Position numbers and translations under genes: made by a program. The notes below the pieces were generated by a model that searched no databases, was not told the origin of the DNA, and worked only from the letters and a program-made list of their open reading frames with translations. From JOPF136 sp963773835 (GTDB lineage: Bacteria > Acidobacteriota > Terriglobia > Acidiferrales > UBA7541), in assembly GCA_963773835.1 (NCBI GenBank), contig CAVZCQ010000004.1, positions 1,116,001 to 1,180,000 of the forward strand: a DNA stretch of 64,000 nt, in the 5' to 3' direction. Below are positions 26,555 through 33,779 of the stretch, piece after piece (positions within the stretch are counted from its first letter, which is position 1; every line of letters starts with the position of its first letter).

Positions 26555-26865
26555 GAAGCCCGGCGGGCTTCGCGCTCCAGGCCCTCATGGAGGAGCATTT
26601 TCACCAGAGTCTGGTAGCCGATGCCCTTGCGCCCGGCGAGCTTGCGGGCCCGGGCAATGTCGGCGGCGGGCAGGCGAATAGCAATCTGCACGCTGCCCCT
26701 CCGGTTCAGTTCTGCGACGAGGGCAGAACCCTTGAACTTAACCCCTCGAGCCCTGGCCTGGGCAGATTTCCGCTTCAGGTACTTGCGTCCGGCTCGACTG
26801 GCCCACCAATCTGCCTCTTCGCTCTCGTTCTTGAATTTGGTCATTTCTCGTGTTTTTTTGCTCAT
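26551..26865 (-). CDS. BrnA/CopG-like antitoxin (second module)
   Basis: 104 aa. It opens with the pattern EADWWASRAGRKYLKRKSAQ seen in CopG-type antitoxins with a toxin-binding N-terminus. A ribbon-helix-helix follows: SVQIAIRLPAADIARARKLA, then GIGYQTLVKMLLHEGL. It lies downstream of its toxin gene, with a five-base gap. Its stop overlaps the start of the permease gene by four bases, so permease expression may be tied to this module. Confidence 0.82.
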   Translation of the reverse strand: MSKKTREMTKFKNESEEADWWASRAGRKYLKRKSAQARARGVKFKGSALVAELNRRGSVQIAIRLPAADIARARKLAGRKGIGYQTLVKMLLHEGLEREARRAS

Positions 26866-26870
26866 GGCGC

Positions 26871-27155
26871 TCAGTGTCCTTCCACACGTCTTCGCAGATA
26901 CTCTCGTTTCTGGCCGGTGTCCAATGGATAGGCGGTCACCACGCGGAGCTTGTCGTGACGCTCGGTCACAACGATGGCGAGGAGCCGGCCCGCATTCGTT
27001 TCGCCATAGTACAGATAACGAAGCTCACCCTGAACATCCTGCTCGTAAACCGGGAGCGGGCCATTGCGGAGGGCCTGTTCGGCCTCCTCCTGCGTGATCT
27101 TGTGGGCCCGGATCTTTCGCAGGTTGTTCTCGTCCCACTCGAACATCCGCAGCAT
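26871..27155 (-). CDS. BrnT family (DUF497) toxin (second module)
   Basis: 94 aa. Canonical DUF497 pattern: FEWDENNLRKIRAHKITQEE, then AEQALRN, RYLYYGETNAGRLLAIVV, then RVVTAYPLDTGQKREYL. BrnT toxins cleave RNA. The ATG directly abuts a pair of 9-bp direct repeats with no ribosome site, so the transcript is probably leaderless or nearly so. The antitoxin gene follows at once. Confidence 0.85.
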   Translation of the reverse strand: MLRMFEWDENNLRKIRAHKITQEEAEQALRNGPLPVYEQDVQGELRYLYYGETNAGRLLAIVVTERHDKLRVVTAYPLDTGQKREYLRRRVEGH

Positions 27156-27175
27156 TGTATATGCAATGTATATGC
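27156..27175 (-). promoter_or_regulatory. Direct-repeat operator before the second brnT-like gene
   Basis: TGTATATGC at 27156-27164 and again at 27167-27175 (plus-strand reading), 11 bp apart, about one helical turn, and touching the start codon. On the minus strand it reads GCATATACA twice and holds TATACA -10-like hexamers. Confidence 0.7.
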
Positions 27176-27221
27176 CGCGGAAGGAGAAAAGGGGCCTCTG
27201 TGAAAGAAACCGTCCTGGGTC

Positions 27222-27986
27222 TCAGGCGGTTTGATCCAGGGCGGGGATGAGGGCGTCCTGGAGGAGGAAGTTGCGGAGGAAGGGCTGCGGGCTCGACTCA
27301 AATTCGGCCCAGGGGCCGAAAAAGGCGACGCGACCTTCCTGGAGGAAGACGACGCGGTCGGCGAGTTTTCTGGCGAGATGCGTGTCGTGGGTAACGACAA
27401 TAGAGGTTTTGTGGAACGCGGCTTTGAGTTTGCCGATGAGCTCGCTGACGTGGCCGGCCATTATGGGATCCACCATGGTGGTGGGCTCGTCGTAGAGAAT
27501 GGCTTCCGGCTCCTGGGCCAGGACGCGGGCGATGGCTACGGCGCGCTTCATGCCGGTGGAAAGGTCGGCGGGAAGCGCGTCGTCAAATTGCGCGACCTCG
27601 AGCATTTCGAGGAGTTCGGTGACGCGGCGGTCGATGCCGGCTTCGTCGAGATCGGCGCGGCTCTCCAGGGGAAAAGCCACGTTCTCGCGAACGGTGAGTG
27701 AATCGAATAGGGCGCCGGATTGGAAGACCATGGCAACGCGGCGGCGGATGGGGGCGAGCTGCTGCTCGTCCCAGCCGGTGATTTCCTGGCCGGCGACCCA
27801 CACCTCGCCCGCGTCCGGCTTCAGAAATCCCAGGATGTGTTTCAGTGTGACAGATTTGCCAACGCCACTGCGTCCGAGGATGACGCAGGTCTCGCCCGGA
27901 TCCACCTCGAAGCTCACATCGTCGAGGACGACGTGCTCGTCGAAGGCTTTTGAAACGTGGCGAAATTCGAAGTAGTGGTCGGGCAT
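27222..27986 (-). CDS. ABC transporter ATPase, MlaF/Ttg2A-like
   Basis: 254 aa from ATG 27986 (MPDHYFEFRHVSKAF); a longer frame to 28043 adds unlikely residues. Walker A is GRSGVGKS, signature LSTGMKRAVAIAR (a degenerate form common in MlaF), Walker B AILYDEPTTMVDP and H-loop VVTHD. MlaF drives phospholipid transport between the outer and inner membranes with MlaE and MlaD. Those partners are not next to it here, so they must be encoded elsewhere or this ATPase serves another permease. Confidence 0.88.
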   Translation of the reverse strand: MPDHYFEFRHVSKAFDEHVVLDDVSFEVDPGETCVILGRSGVGKSVTLKHILGFLKPDAGEVWVAGQEITGWDEQQLAPIRRRVAMVFQSGALFDSLTVRENVAFPLESRADLDEAGIDRRVTELLEMLEVAQFDDALPADLSTGMKRAVAIARVLAQEPEAILYDEPTTMVDPIMAGHVSELIGKLKAAFHKTSIVVTHDTHLARKLADRVVFLQEGRVAFFGPWAEFESSPQPFLRNFLLQDALIPALDQTA

Positions 27987-28068
27987 GGAATCCAGCGTGC
28001 CGTGTTGTGACGGCTCGAACGGCGGATGTCGGACAGCCGCCACGCGAGTTCTGTACGTTGCACCTCAG

Positions 28069-28080
28069 CGGCTAAAGCCG
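28069..28080. repeat. Short palindrome CGGCT-AA-AGCCG
   Basis: A 5-bp stem with a two-base loop between the MlaF-like and mobA genes. The same GGCTAAAGCC core recurs at 41803-41814. Confidence 0.65.
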
Positions 28081-28147
28081 TGCCCTGACGTTGGCCCGCG
28101 GCGCCGATGTTCAGGCCGGAGAAGAGGGCGGACACCTGGGTCCGCCC

Positions 28148-28759
28148 TTACTGGCCTTCTAAGTCGGCGCGCGCCCGTTCGTACTCTTCGAGCGTATTGA
28201 GATTCTGGAAGAGAAGGCCGCGTGGGTCAAACGGAAGGATGTCAGCCGGTGATACGGCTTCGACCGGCAGACCTTCCAGGGCTCGCGTCACCTTGAATAC
28301 CCCCCGTTCGATGGCGGCGCGAATCGTGGCGGCTGATTCGCGGTGATAGACGGCGCAGAGCGGCTCGGGGCCGGAAGTGCTTTGAGGCAGGACGACACGC
28401 GCGGAGGATTGCGCCGCGCGGCCGATTAGATAACGCAGCCATTCGGCACTCAGGTACGGAAGGTCGCAGGCGACAACGAGGTTCCGGTCAACCTCGCTGT
28501 GGGCGAGGGCGGTGAGGATGCCGCCCAGCGGGCCGATCTCGGGCCGTTCGTCGGCCATCACTGTGAAACCGAGCTGCTGGTAGCGCTCGGGCGGCCCGAC
28601 GATGGCGACGGAGGAGCAGAGGGGATGGAGCAAGCGCAGCGCGCGGGACACGAGGGGCTGGCCGTCAATTTCCAGCAGCGCCTTTTCCCGGCCCATGCGG
28701 CTGCTGCGCCCGCCCGCGAGGACCCATCCCGCACAGACGGTTTCCGGTGCGGGAGTCAT
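28148..28759 (-). CDS. mobA: Molybdenum cofactor guanylyltransferase MobA
   Basis: 203 aa. Nucleotidyltransferase motif LAGGRSSRMGREKALL near residue 14, then GPLGGILTAL and the metal-binding VACDLPYLS. It attaches GMP to molybdopterin to make the guanine dinucleotide cofactor. MsrP at the right end of the window is a molybdopterin enzyme, though MsrP itself uses the non-nucleotide form. It follows the orphan HATPase gene by 16 bases on the minus strand. Confidence 0.93.
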   Translation of the reverse strand: MTPAPETVCAGWVLAGGRSSRMGREKALLEIDGQPLVSRALRLLHPLCSSVAIVGPPERYQQLGFTVMADERPEIGPLGGILTALAHSEVDRNLVVACDLPYLSAEWLRYLIGRAAQSSARVVLPQSTSGPEPLCAVYHRESAATIRAAIERGVFKVTRALEGLPVEAVSPADILPFDPRGLLFQNLNTLEEYERARADLEGQ

Positions 28760-28775
28760 GCGGCGTGCAGCGCCA

Positions 28776-29276
28776 CTACTTCAAAGCCGGGGCCGCGGAG
28801 GGAAGGCTTACGGTGAAGCAGGCGCCGCGGCCGGTACGATGGGGGCTCTCCCAGGCGATGCCGCCGCGAAGCTCGGCCAGCCGCCATTCCACATCGGCCA
28901 GGCCCTGACCCTTCGCGCCGGATTTGGTGGTGTAGCCGCGCTTGAAAATCCTGGAAAAATCGGAGGCGCCGATGCCGGGCCCCTCGTCGGTGATTTCCAC
29001 GATGACCTGGCCGGGACGCTCGTGCTGGGCGACGCGGACCACTCCCCCAGCGGGCGAGGCCTCCACCGCATTCTTCACCACGTGGAAGAGAATCTGTTTG
29101 ACGGCCTGTTCCGGGCCGCGCGCTTGGGGGTTGTCGGCGGTGCGGCCGATTTCAATGACCGCGCGGCGAGTGGCGATGAGGGTGGCCAGTTCGTCCACGA
29201 CCTGCCGCAGCACGCTGGGCAGGCTCACCGGGACTGCCGCACTGCTCGCTCTAGCCGCTCCTGCTGCTGAACTCAT
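28776..29276 (-). CDS. Orphan histidine-kinase-type ATPase domain protein
   Basis: 166 aa consisting almost only of a HATPase_c domain: N box FHVVKNAVEASP, G1 DEGPGI, F box IFKRGYTTK and G2 GQGLADVEWRLAELRGG. No phosphoacceptor His box, transmembrane or sensor part is present, and no response regulator is adjacent. It may be a stand-alone kinase catalytic module, a regulator, or a shortened kinase. It probably shares an mRNA with mobA. Confidence 0.82.
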   Translation of the reverse strand: MSSAAGAARASSAAVPVSLPSVLRQVVDELATLIATRRAVIEIGRTADNPQARGPEQAVKQILFHVVKNAVEASPAGGVVRVAQHERPGQVIVEITDEGPGIGASDFSRIFKRGYTTKSGAKGQGLADVEWRLAELRGGIAWESPHRTGRGACFTVSLPSAAPALK

Positions 29277-29549
29277 CGGATCACCTCGCGGTCGTAAAGG
29301 TCCCTAGGGAGGATTGTGCCACAAGATGGAGGCGGCGTGGGAGAAGTAGGCGGGATGGAGGCGGGCGAGAGCGGGTGTGGCGAGAATTCAGGGGGCGCAC
29401 AGGCCTTCCTTCGTCAGGGTGAACAGGATTGGGCGTGCCACTTCTTCGGGATCGAACCTGCCGGGCAGGATGTCGCGCAACCTATAGAAGAATAAAGGCT
29501 TACATGCGTTATGGCGAAGCGAGTTGGCAGGGGCGACAAAGGCGCGGGG

Positions 29550-29579
29550 TTGACAAGGAGAATGCAATTGAGTAATACT
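29550..29579 (+). promoter_or_regulatory. groESL promoter
   Basis: -35 TTGACA (29550-29555, perfect), then a 17- or 18-base spacer, -10 TAATAC (29573-29578) or AATACT (29574-29579). The -10 touches the CIRCE element, so HrcA binding would block polymerase. Confidence 0.8.
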
Positions 29580-29604
29580 AGCACTCGCCACCGAGGAGTG
29601 CTAA
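29578..29604. promoter_or_regulatory. CIRCE operator (HrcA binding site)
   Basis: CTAGCACTC-N9-GAGTGCTAA. It matches the consensus TTAGCACTC-N9-GAGTGCTAA except for the first base. It means groESL is repressed by HrcA and induced by heat or unfolded protein. hrcA is not in this window. Confidence 0.95.
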
Positions 29605-29666
29605 TCCGCGGGGCGGTCTGAAGCATCCACGGAAGTTCGGACTTACATCATCTGGAGGAAATGTCG

Positions 29667-29981
29667 ATGCCAGTCAACGTAACACCGCTGCACGACCGTG
29701 TGCTCCTGAAGCGAATTGAAGAGAAGGAAAGCGTGCGGGGAGGAATCATCATCCCCGACACAGCCAAAGAGAAGCCGCAGGAAGGCGAGATCATCGCCGT
29801 GGGCGCCGGGAAGCGCGAGAAGGGCGAGCGCATTCCCCTGGACGTCCAGGTGGGTGACCGCGTCCTGTTCGGCAAATACAGCGGGTCGGAAATCCGCCTG
29901 GACGATCAGGAGTACCTGATCCTCCGGGAGGAGGAAATACTCGCCAAGCTGGGCTCGGCCGCGAAGGCGGCAAGGAAATAA
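29667..29981 (+). CDS. groES: Co-chaperonin GroES
   Basis: 104 aa from ATG 29667, chosen because GGAGG at 29654-29658 lies eight bases before it and only two bases before the alternative ATG 29661. Sequence MPVNVTPLHDRVLLKRIEEK, a mobile loop with GGIIIPDTAKEKP and the closing YLILREEEILA are typical. It caps the GroEL chamber. It is first gene of the CIRCE-controlled operon; groEL follows after 91 bases. Confidence 0.97.
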   Translation: MPVNVTPLHDRVLLKRIEEKESVRGGIIIPDTAKEKPQEGEIIAVGAGKREKGERIPLDVQVGDRVLFGKYSGSEIRLDDQEYLILREEEILAKLGSAAKAARK

Positions 29982-30072
29982 CCCCGCCGCGCGGCGCGGG
30001 CAGACGCCACGAGGCGGAGCCGGCCGCGGGCCTAACCGCAGCAGCAAACATCTCCAAGGAGGATTGGGAACC

Positions 30073-31707
30073 ATGGCGAAGACGATAGTGACTGGCGAGA
30101 ATTCCCGCCAGTCGATCCTGCGCGGCGTGAACATTCTCGCGGATGCGGTGAAAATCACGCTGGGCCCGAAAGGGCGGAACGCGGTGATCGAGAAGAAATT
30201 CGGCGCTCCGGTGATTACCAAGGACGGGGTCACCGTGGCGAAGGAAATCGAGCTGAAGGACCCGCTCGAAAACATGGGCGCGCAGATGGTGCGCGAGGTG
30301 GCGTCGAAGACATCCGACGTCGCCGGAGACGGCACCACGACGGCCACCGTGCTGGCGCAGGCCATCTTCCGCGAAGGCGTGAAGACGGTGGCGGCCGGGG
30401 CCAACCCGATGGCGCTGAAGCGGGGCATTGACCGCTCGGTGGAAACGGCCATCGAGGAAATCAAGAAGCTGCATCGCGACGTGAAGGGCGAGATGATCGC
30501 CCAGGTCGGAACGATCAGCGCCAACAACGACAGGCAGATCGGCTCCATCATCGCCGAGGCCATGAAAAAGGTGGGCAAGGACGGCGTAATCACCGTGGAA
30601 GAATCGCGGACCATGGAGACCACGCTGGAAGTGGTGGAAGGGATGCAGTTCGACCGCGGTTACCTGTCGCCCTACTTCGTGACCGACGCGGAGCGGATGG
30701 AGTGCGTGATCGAGGACGCACGCATCCTGATCCACGAGAAGAAAATCAGCTCGATGAAGGACCTGCTGCCGCTGCTCGAGAACATCGCCAAGATGGGCAA
30801 ACCGCTCATCATCATCGCCGAGGACGTGGAGGGCGAAGCGCTCGCCACCCTGGTCGTGAACAAACTGCGGGGCACGCTGCAGTGCGCCGCGGTGAAGGCT
30901 CCGGGGTTCGGCGACCGGCGGAAGGCGATGCTCGAAGATATCGCCACGCTGACCGGCGGGAAGGCCGTCACGGAGGACCTGGGCATCAAGCTGGAAAACG
31001 TGCGGGTGGAGGACCTGGGCCGCGCCAAGAAGATCGTGATCGACAAGGACAACACGACGATCGTCGAAGGCGGGGGCAAGGCCGGGGAGATCGAGGGCCG
31101 GGTGAAGCAAATCCGGGCGCAGATCGAGGAGACCACCTCGGACTACGACCGCGAGAAGCTGCAGGAACGGCTCGCGAAACTGGTGGGCGGCGTCGCCGTG
31201 ATCAAGGTGGGCGCAGCGACCGAGACGGAGCTGAAGGAGAAGAAGGCTCGCGTCGAGGACGCCATGCACGCCACGCGCGCCGCGGTCGAGGAAGGAATCG
31301 TTCCCGGAGGCGGAGTGGCGCTGCTGCGCTGCATCGGGGCGCTCGAAAAACTGAAGCTGCACGACGACGAAGCGATCGGCGTGAACATCGTGAAGCGCGC
31401 GCTCGAAGAGCCCACGCGCCAGATTGCCCAGAACGCGGGGCATGAAGGCGCGGTGGTGGTGGGCCGCATTCGCGAGTCCAAAGACGACAATTTCGGCTTC
31501 GACGCCGAATCGGGCGATTACGGGGACATGGTCAAGGCCGGCATCATCGACCCGGCCAAGGTCACCCGGCTCGCTCTCCAGAACGCGGCGTCCATCGCCG
31601 GCCTGATGCTCACGACCGAAGCGCTGATCGCGGAGCTGAAGGAAGACGATAAGAAGATGCCTGCCGGCGGGGCCGGCGGACCCGGCGGCATGGGCGGGAT
31701 GTACTAA
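30073..31707 (+). CDS. groEL: Chaperonin GroEL
   Basis: 544 aa from ATG 30073 with AGGAGG at 30057-30062. Complete Hsp60: ITLGPKGRNAVIEKKFG, DGVTVAKEIEL, the ATPase motif GDGTTTATVLAQAI, apical domain in the middle, EGIVPGGGVALLRC, and a Gly/Met-rich C-terminal tail ending GGMGGMY. It folds client proteins in the cytoplasm with GroES. A strong terminator follows directly. Confidence 0.98.
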   Translation: MAKTIVTGENSRQSILRGVNILADAVKITLGPKGRNAVIEKKFGAPVITKDGVTVAKEIELKDPLENMGAQMVREVASKTSDVAGDGTTTATVLAQAIFREGVKTVAAGANPMALKRGIDRSVETAIEEIKKLHRDVKGEMIAQVGTISANNDRQIGSIIAEAMKKVGKDGVITVEESRTMETTLEVVEGMQFDRGYLSPYFVTDAERMECVIEDARILIHEKKISSMKDLLPLLENIAKMGKPLIIIAEDVEGEALATLVVNKLRGTLQCAAVKAPGFGDRRKAMLEDIATLTGGKAVTEDLGIKLENVRVEDLGRAKKIVIDKDNTTIVEGGGKAGEIEGRVKQIRAQIEETTSDYDREKLQERLAKLVGGVAVIKVGAATETELKEKKARVEDAMHATRAAVEEGIVPGGGVALLRCIGALEKLKLHDDEAIGVNIVKRALEEPTRQIAQNAGHEGAVVVGRIRESKDDNFGFDAESGDYGDMVKAGIIDPAKVTRLALQNAASIAGLMLTTEALIAELKEDDKKMPAGGAGGPGGMGGMY

Positions 31708-31731
31708 GCCGGCCGGCAACTCAATACGACT

Positions 31732-31767
31732 GGGGCGCCCGTGATGTTCGGGCGCCCCTTTTGTTTT
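31732..31767 (+). terminator. Rho-independent terminator of groESL
   Basis: Stem GGGGCGCCCG (31732-31741), loop TGATGTT, stem CGGGCGCCCC, then TTTTGTTTT. A 10-bp perfect stem. Confidence 0.93.
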
Positions 31768-31818
31768 GCTCGTGGAGAGTGAAAGATTAGTCGGGGGGCG
31801 AAGGTTTCTTTTACGGGA

Positions 31819-31836
31819 CACAGACTGAAGTCTGTG
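31819..31836. repeat. Short palindrome CACAGACT-GA-AGTCTGTG
   Basis: An 8-bp perfect stem with a two-base loop, followed by CCAC. It shares the right edge TGTGCCAC with the palindrome at 13333-13352. Confidence 0.75.
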
Positions 31837-31891
31837 CCACATCGCGCTATGATATTCGCTGTGGTTGCGCGCCCGGCGGAGGATCGGCACC

Positions 31892-33079
31892 ATGCCTGAA
31901 ACGCCATTCTGCTCGGTGGAGGATGCGCTGGAAGAAATCCGGCAGGGGCGCATGATCGTTCTGGTGGACGATGCGGACCGGGAGAACGAAGGCGACCTGT
32001 GCATGGCGGCGGAGAAAATTACGCCGGAAGCCATCAACTTCATGGCGCGGTATGGCCGCGGGCTCGTTTGCCTTTCGCTCACGGAAGAGCGATGCGAGGA
32101 ACTGAACCTGGCGATGATGGTGGCGCAGAACACCTCCACGCTGCGCACGGCATTCTGCGAGTCCATTGAAGGGCGGCGCGGGGTGACCACGGGAATCAGC
32201 GCTGCCGACCGGGCCACCACGATTCTGACCGCCATCGACCCGAAAACGCGGCCAGCGGATCTGGCGCGGCCCGGGCACATCTTTCCGCTGAAAGCGCGCC
32301 GAGGGGGCGTGCTGGTGCGCGCGGGGCAGACGGAAGCGTCGGTGGACCTGTCGCGGGCGGCGGGACTGGTTCCCGCGGGCGTGATCTGCGAGATCATGAA
32401 CGACGACGGGACGATGGCGCGTGTGCCGGAATTGGTGGAGTTCTGCCGGCTGCACGGATTGAAGCTGCTGACTGTGGCGGACCTGATCCGGCACCGGATG
32501 CGGCACGAGCGGCACATGCGGCGGGTGGCGGAGGGCGCGCTGCCGACGAGATACGGTGAGTTCCGGATGATCGTGTACACGAGCGAGGCGGACGAGGAGT
32601 TGCACGTGGCGCTGGTGCGCGGTGAACTGGAAGGCGATCCCCCGCCGCTGGTGCGGCTGCACTCGCATTGCCTGACTGGTGAGGCGTTCGGGTCGACGGC
32701 GTGCGACTGCCACGAGTTGATCGAGCATTCACTGAAGATGATCGCCGCGGAGGACCGCGGCGTGTTCGTCTTCCTGCATCACCGCGGGCGGGGGTTCGGG
32801 ATTGACGCGGCGGGCGTGGCGGAGGGGCAAATGCCGCGGCTGCGGTACCACCGGCGCGAACAGCTCGATAGTGACCTGGACCGCCAGCGGATGGTGCAGC
32901 GGGAGAGCGGAATCGGGGTGCAAATCCTGCTGGACCTGGGGCTGACCAGCGTGCGGGTACTCACCAATCATCCACGGAAGGTGGTGGCGCTCGACGGATA
33001 TGGGCTGACCATCACCGCGCAGGTTCCCATTCCAATCGGCAAGAGCGAATGGGCGAAGCCGACGCATCAACGGTTATGA
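31892..33079 (+). CDS. ribBA: RibBA-type protein: DHBP synthase with a degenerate GTP cyclohydrolase II domain
   Basis: 395 aa from ATG 31892 (GGAGG at 31878-31882). Residues ~1-205 are 3,4-dihydroxy-2-butanone-4-phosphate synthase with DDADRENEGDL, RTAFCESIEGRRGVTTG and RPGHIFPL intact. Residues ~215-395 follow the GTP cyclohydrolase II fold and keep the three zinc cysteines (260, 271, 273). However RCDCG has become ACDCH, the QEGRGIGL loop is HRGRGFGI, and the Asp-x-Arg pair is V-Q-R (Val335, Arg337), so the general-base Asp is missing by my alignment. The DHBP half should work; GTP hydrolysis is doubtful, as in RibBX-type proteins. Confidence 0.9.
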   Translation: MPETPFCSVEDALEEIRQGRMIVLVDDADRENEGDLCMAAEKITPEAINFMARYGRGLVCLSLTEERCEELNLAMMVAQNTSTLRTAFCESIEGRRGVTTGISAADRATTILTAIDPKTRPADLARPGHIFPLKARRGGVLVRAGQTEASVDLSRAAGLVPAGVICEIMNDDGTMARVPELVEFCRLHGLKLLTVADLIRHRMRHERHMRRVAEGALPTRYGEFRMIVYTSEADEELHVALVRGELEGDPPPLVRLHSHCLTGEAFGSTACDCHELIEHSLKMIAAEDRGVFVFLHHRGRGFGIDAAGVAEGQMPRLRYHRREQLDSDLDRQRMVQRESGIGVQILLDLGLTSVRVLTNHPRKVVALDGYGLTITAQVPIPIGKSEWAKPTHQRL

Positions 33080-33113
33080 AACTTCGGTTATGAAACTTCG
33101 ACTGTGAAACTTC
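33076..33113 (+). repeat. 14-bp tandem triplication carrying overlapping stop/start codons
   Basis: ATGAAACTTCG at 33076 and 33090 and GTGAAACTTCT at 33104, exact 14-base period. The first ATG overlaps the ribBA TGA. The first two starts each encode MKLRL and end on a TGA that overlaps the next start; the third opens a 50-aa gene. Confidence 0.9.
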
Positions 33114-33256
33114 TCGGCGGCATCCTTCGCGATCTCGTGCTGCTGGCCGCAGTGGGGCTGTGCCTGTGGCTCTTCCCCAAAACAATGCTGGGCATCGAAG
33201 GATTCTGCGGGCTGGGCACGATGGGGCTGTACCTTTTCGAGCGGAGCCTCAGGTAA
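33104..33256 (+). CDS. Small two-helix membrane protein downstream of ribBA
   Basis: 50 aa from GTG 33104 to TAA 33256. It begins V-K-L-L-G-G-I-L-R-D, with one hydrophobic segment LVLLAAVGLCLWLFP and a second weaker one GFCGLGTMGLYLF. There is no ribosome site; translation would depend on ribosomes ending at ribBA and stepping through the repeated ATGA/GTGA signals. I do not recognise the family. A cell-envelope role is the most that can be inferred. Confidence 0.6.
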   Translation: MKLLGGILRDLVLLAAVGLCLWLFPKTMLGIEGFCGLGTMGLYLFERSLR

Positions 33257-33329
33257 CGACGGCGGGGCTGGGCGTCGGCGGAAGGAGGGCGCAGCAAGCG
33301 GCCCCCTACGGGCGGCGCGTCGCTGCGAG

Positions 33330-33779
33330 CTACCGCGACTCTCCTACAACAATATAGGGCCGGATGCGGTCGAGCGAGCGGCGGGTCATGCGCGGAATGG
33401 CCAACAGATCCTCGGGCTGGCGAAACGGCCCGCTCTGCTGGCGAAAACGAATAATCTGAGCAGCCATCGCCGGGCCGACGCCGGGGAGCTGTTCGAGTTC
33501 CTCCGCGGTCGCGGTGTTCAGGTCGATCGGATGGCTGGGGTGTTTGTGGAAGCGGTCGGAAACGGAGTCGCGCAGATCCGCGAGCGAATCGGAGACGCGG
33601 CCGGCTGCTCCGGGCTTCATCCAGAAGGCGATGCAGAGATAAACAGCGACGGCGGCCAGGATGGCGAGCAGGCGAACGCGGCTGCGGCGCCCGGCGCGCT
33701 GCTCCGCCGGGCCACCACCCGCGGCGGCCTTCGCGCGGCCCGCAGCTTCAGTCCGCGGAGAGGAGCTTTCCGTGGGCAT
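33330..33779 (-). CDS. ComEA-like helix-hairpin-helix protein
   Basis: 149 aa from ATG 33779, inside the end of the upstream M16 gene (32-base overlap); the longer frame to 33896 is a shadow of that gene. A basic Ala-rich N-terminus leads to a membrane helix VRLLAILAAVAVYLCIAFW, then a helix-hairpin-helix domain: DLNTATAEELEQLPGVGPAM, FRQPEDLLAIPRMTRRSLDRI. ComEA-type proteins bind DNA at the membrane during transformation. No other com genes are nearby, so competence is only a suggestion. Confidence 0.82.
   Translation of the reverse strand: MPTESSSPRTEAAGRAKAAAGGGPAEQRAGRRSRVRLLAILAAVAVYLCIAFWMKPGAAGRVSDSLADLRDSVSDRFHKHPSHPIDLNTATAEELEQLPGVGPAMAAQIIRFRQQSGPFRQPEDLLAIPRMTRRSLDRIRPYIVVGESR

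Noticed and set aside
29388..29591. 67-codon minus-strand frame upstream of groES, ending RFDPEEVARPILFTLTKEGL
   Set aside because: The last ~35 residues look protein-like and could be a gene remnant, but the start lies within the groESL promoter/CIRCE region and no family is recognised.
31759..31891. Possible FMN riboswitch before ribBA
   Set aside because: The 130-base gap has only a short palindrome; none of the conserved FMN aptamer segments are visible.
29791..32580. 929-codon minus-strand frame opposite groES, groEL and ribBA
   Set aside because: It is antisense to three conserved genes, crosses their promoter and terminator, and has no recognisable domain.
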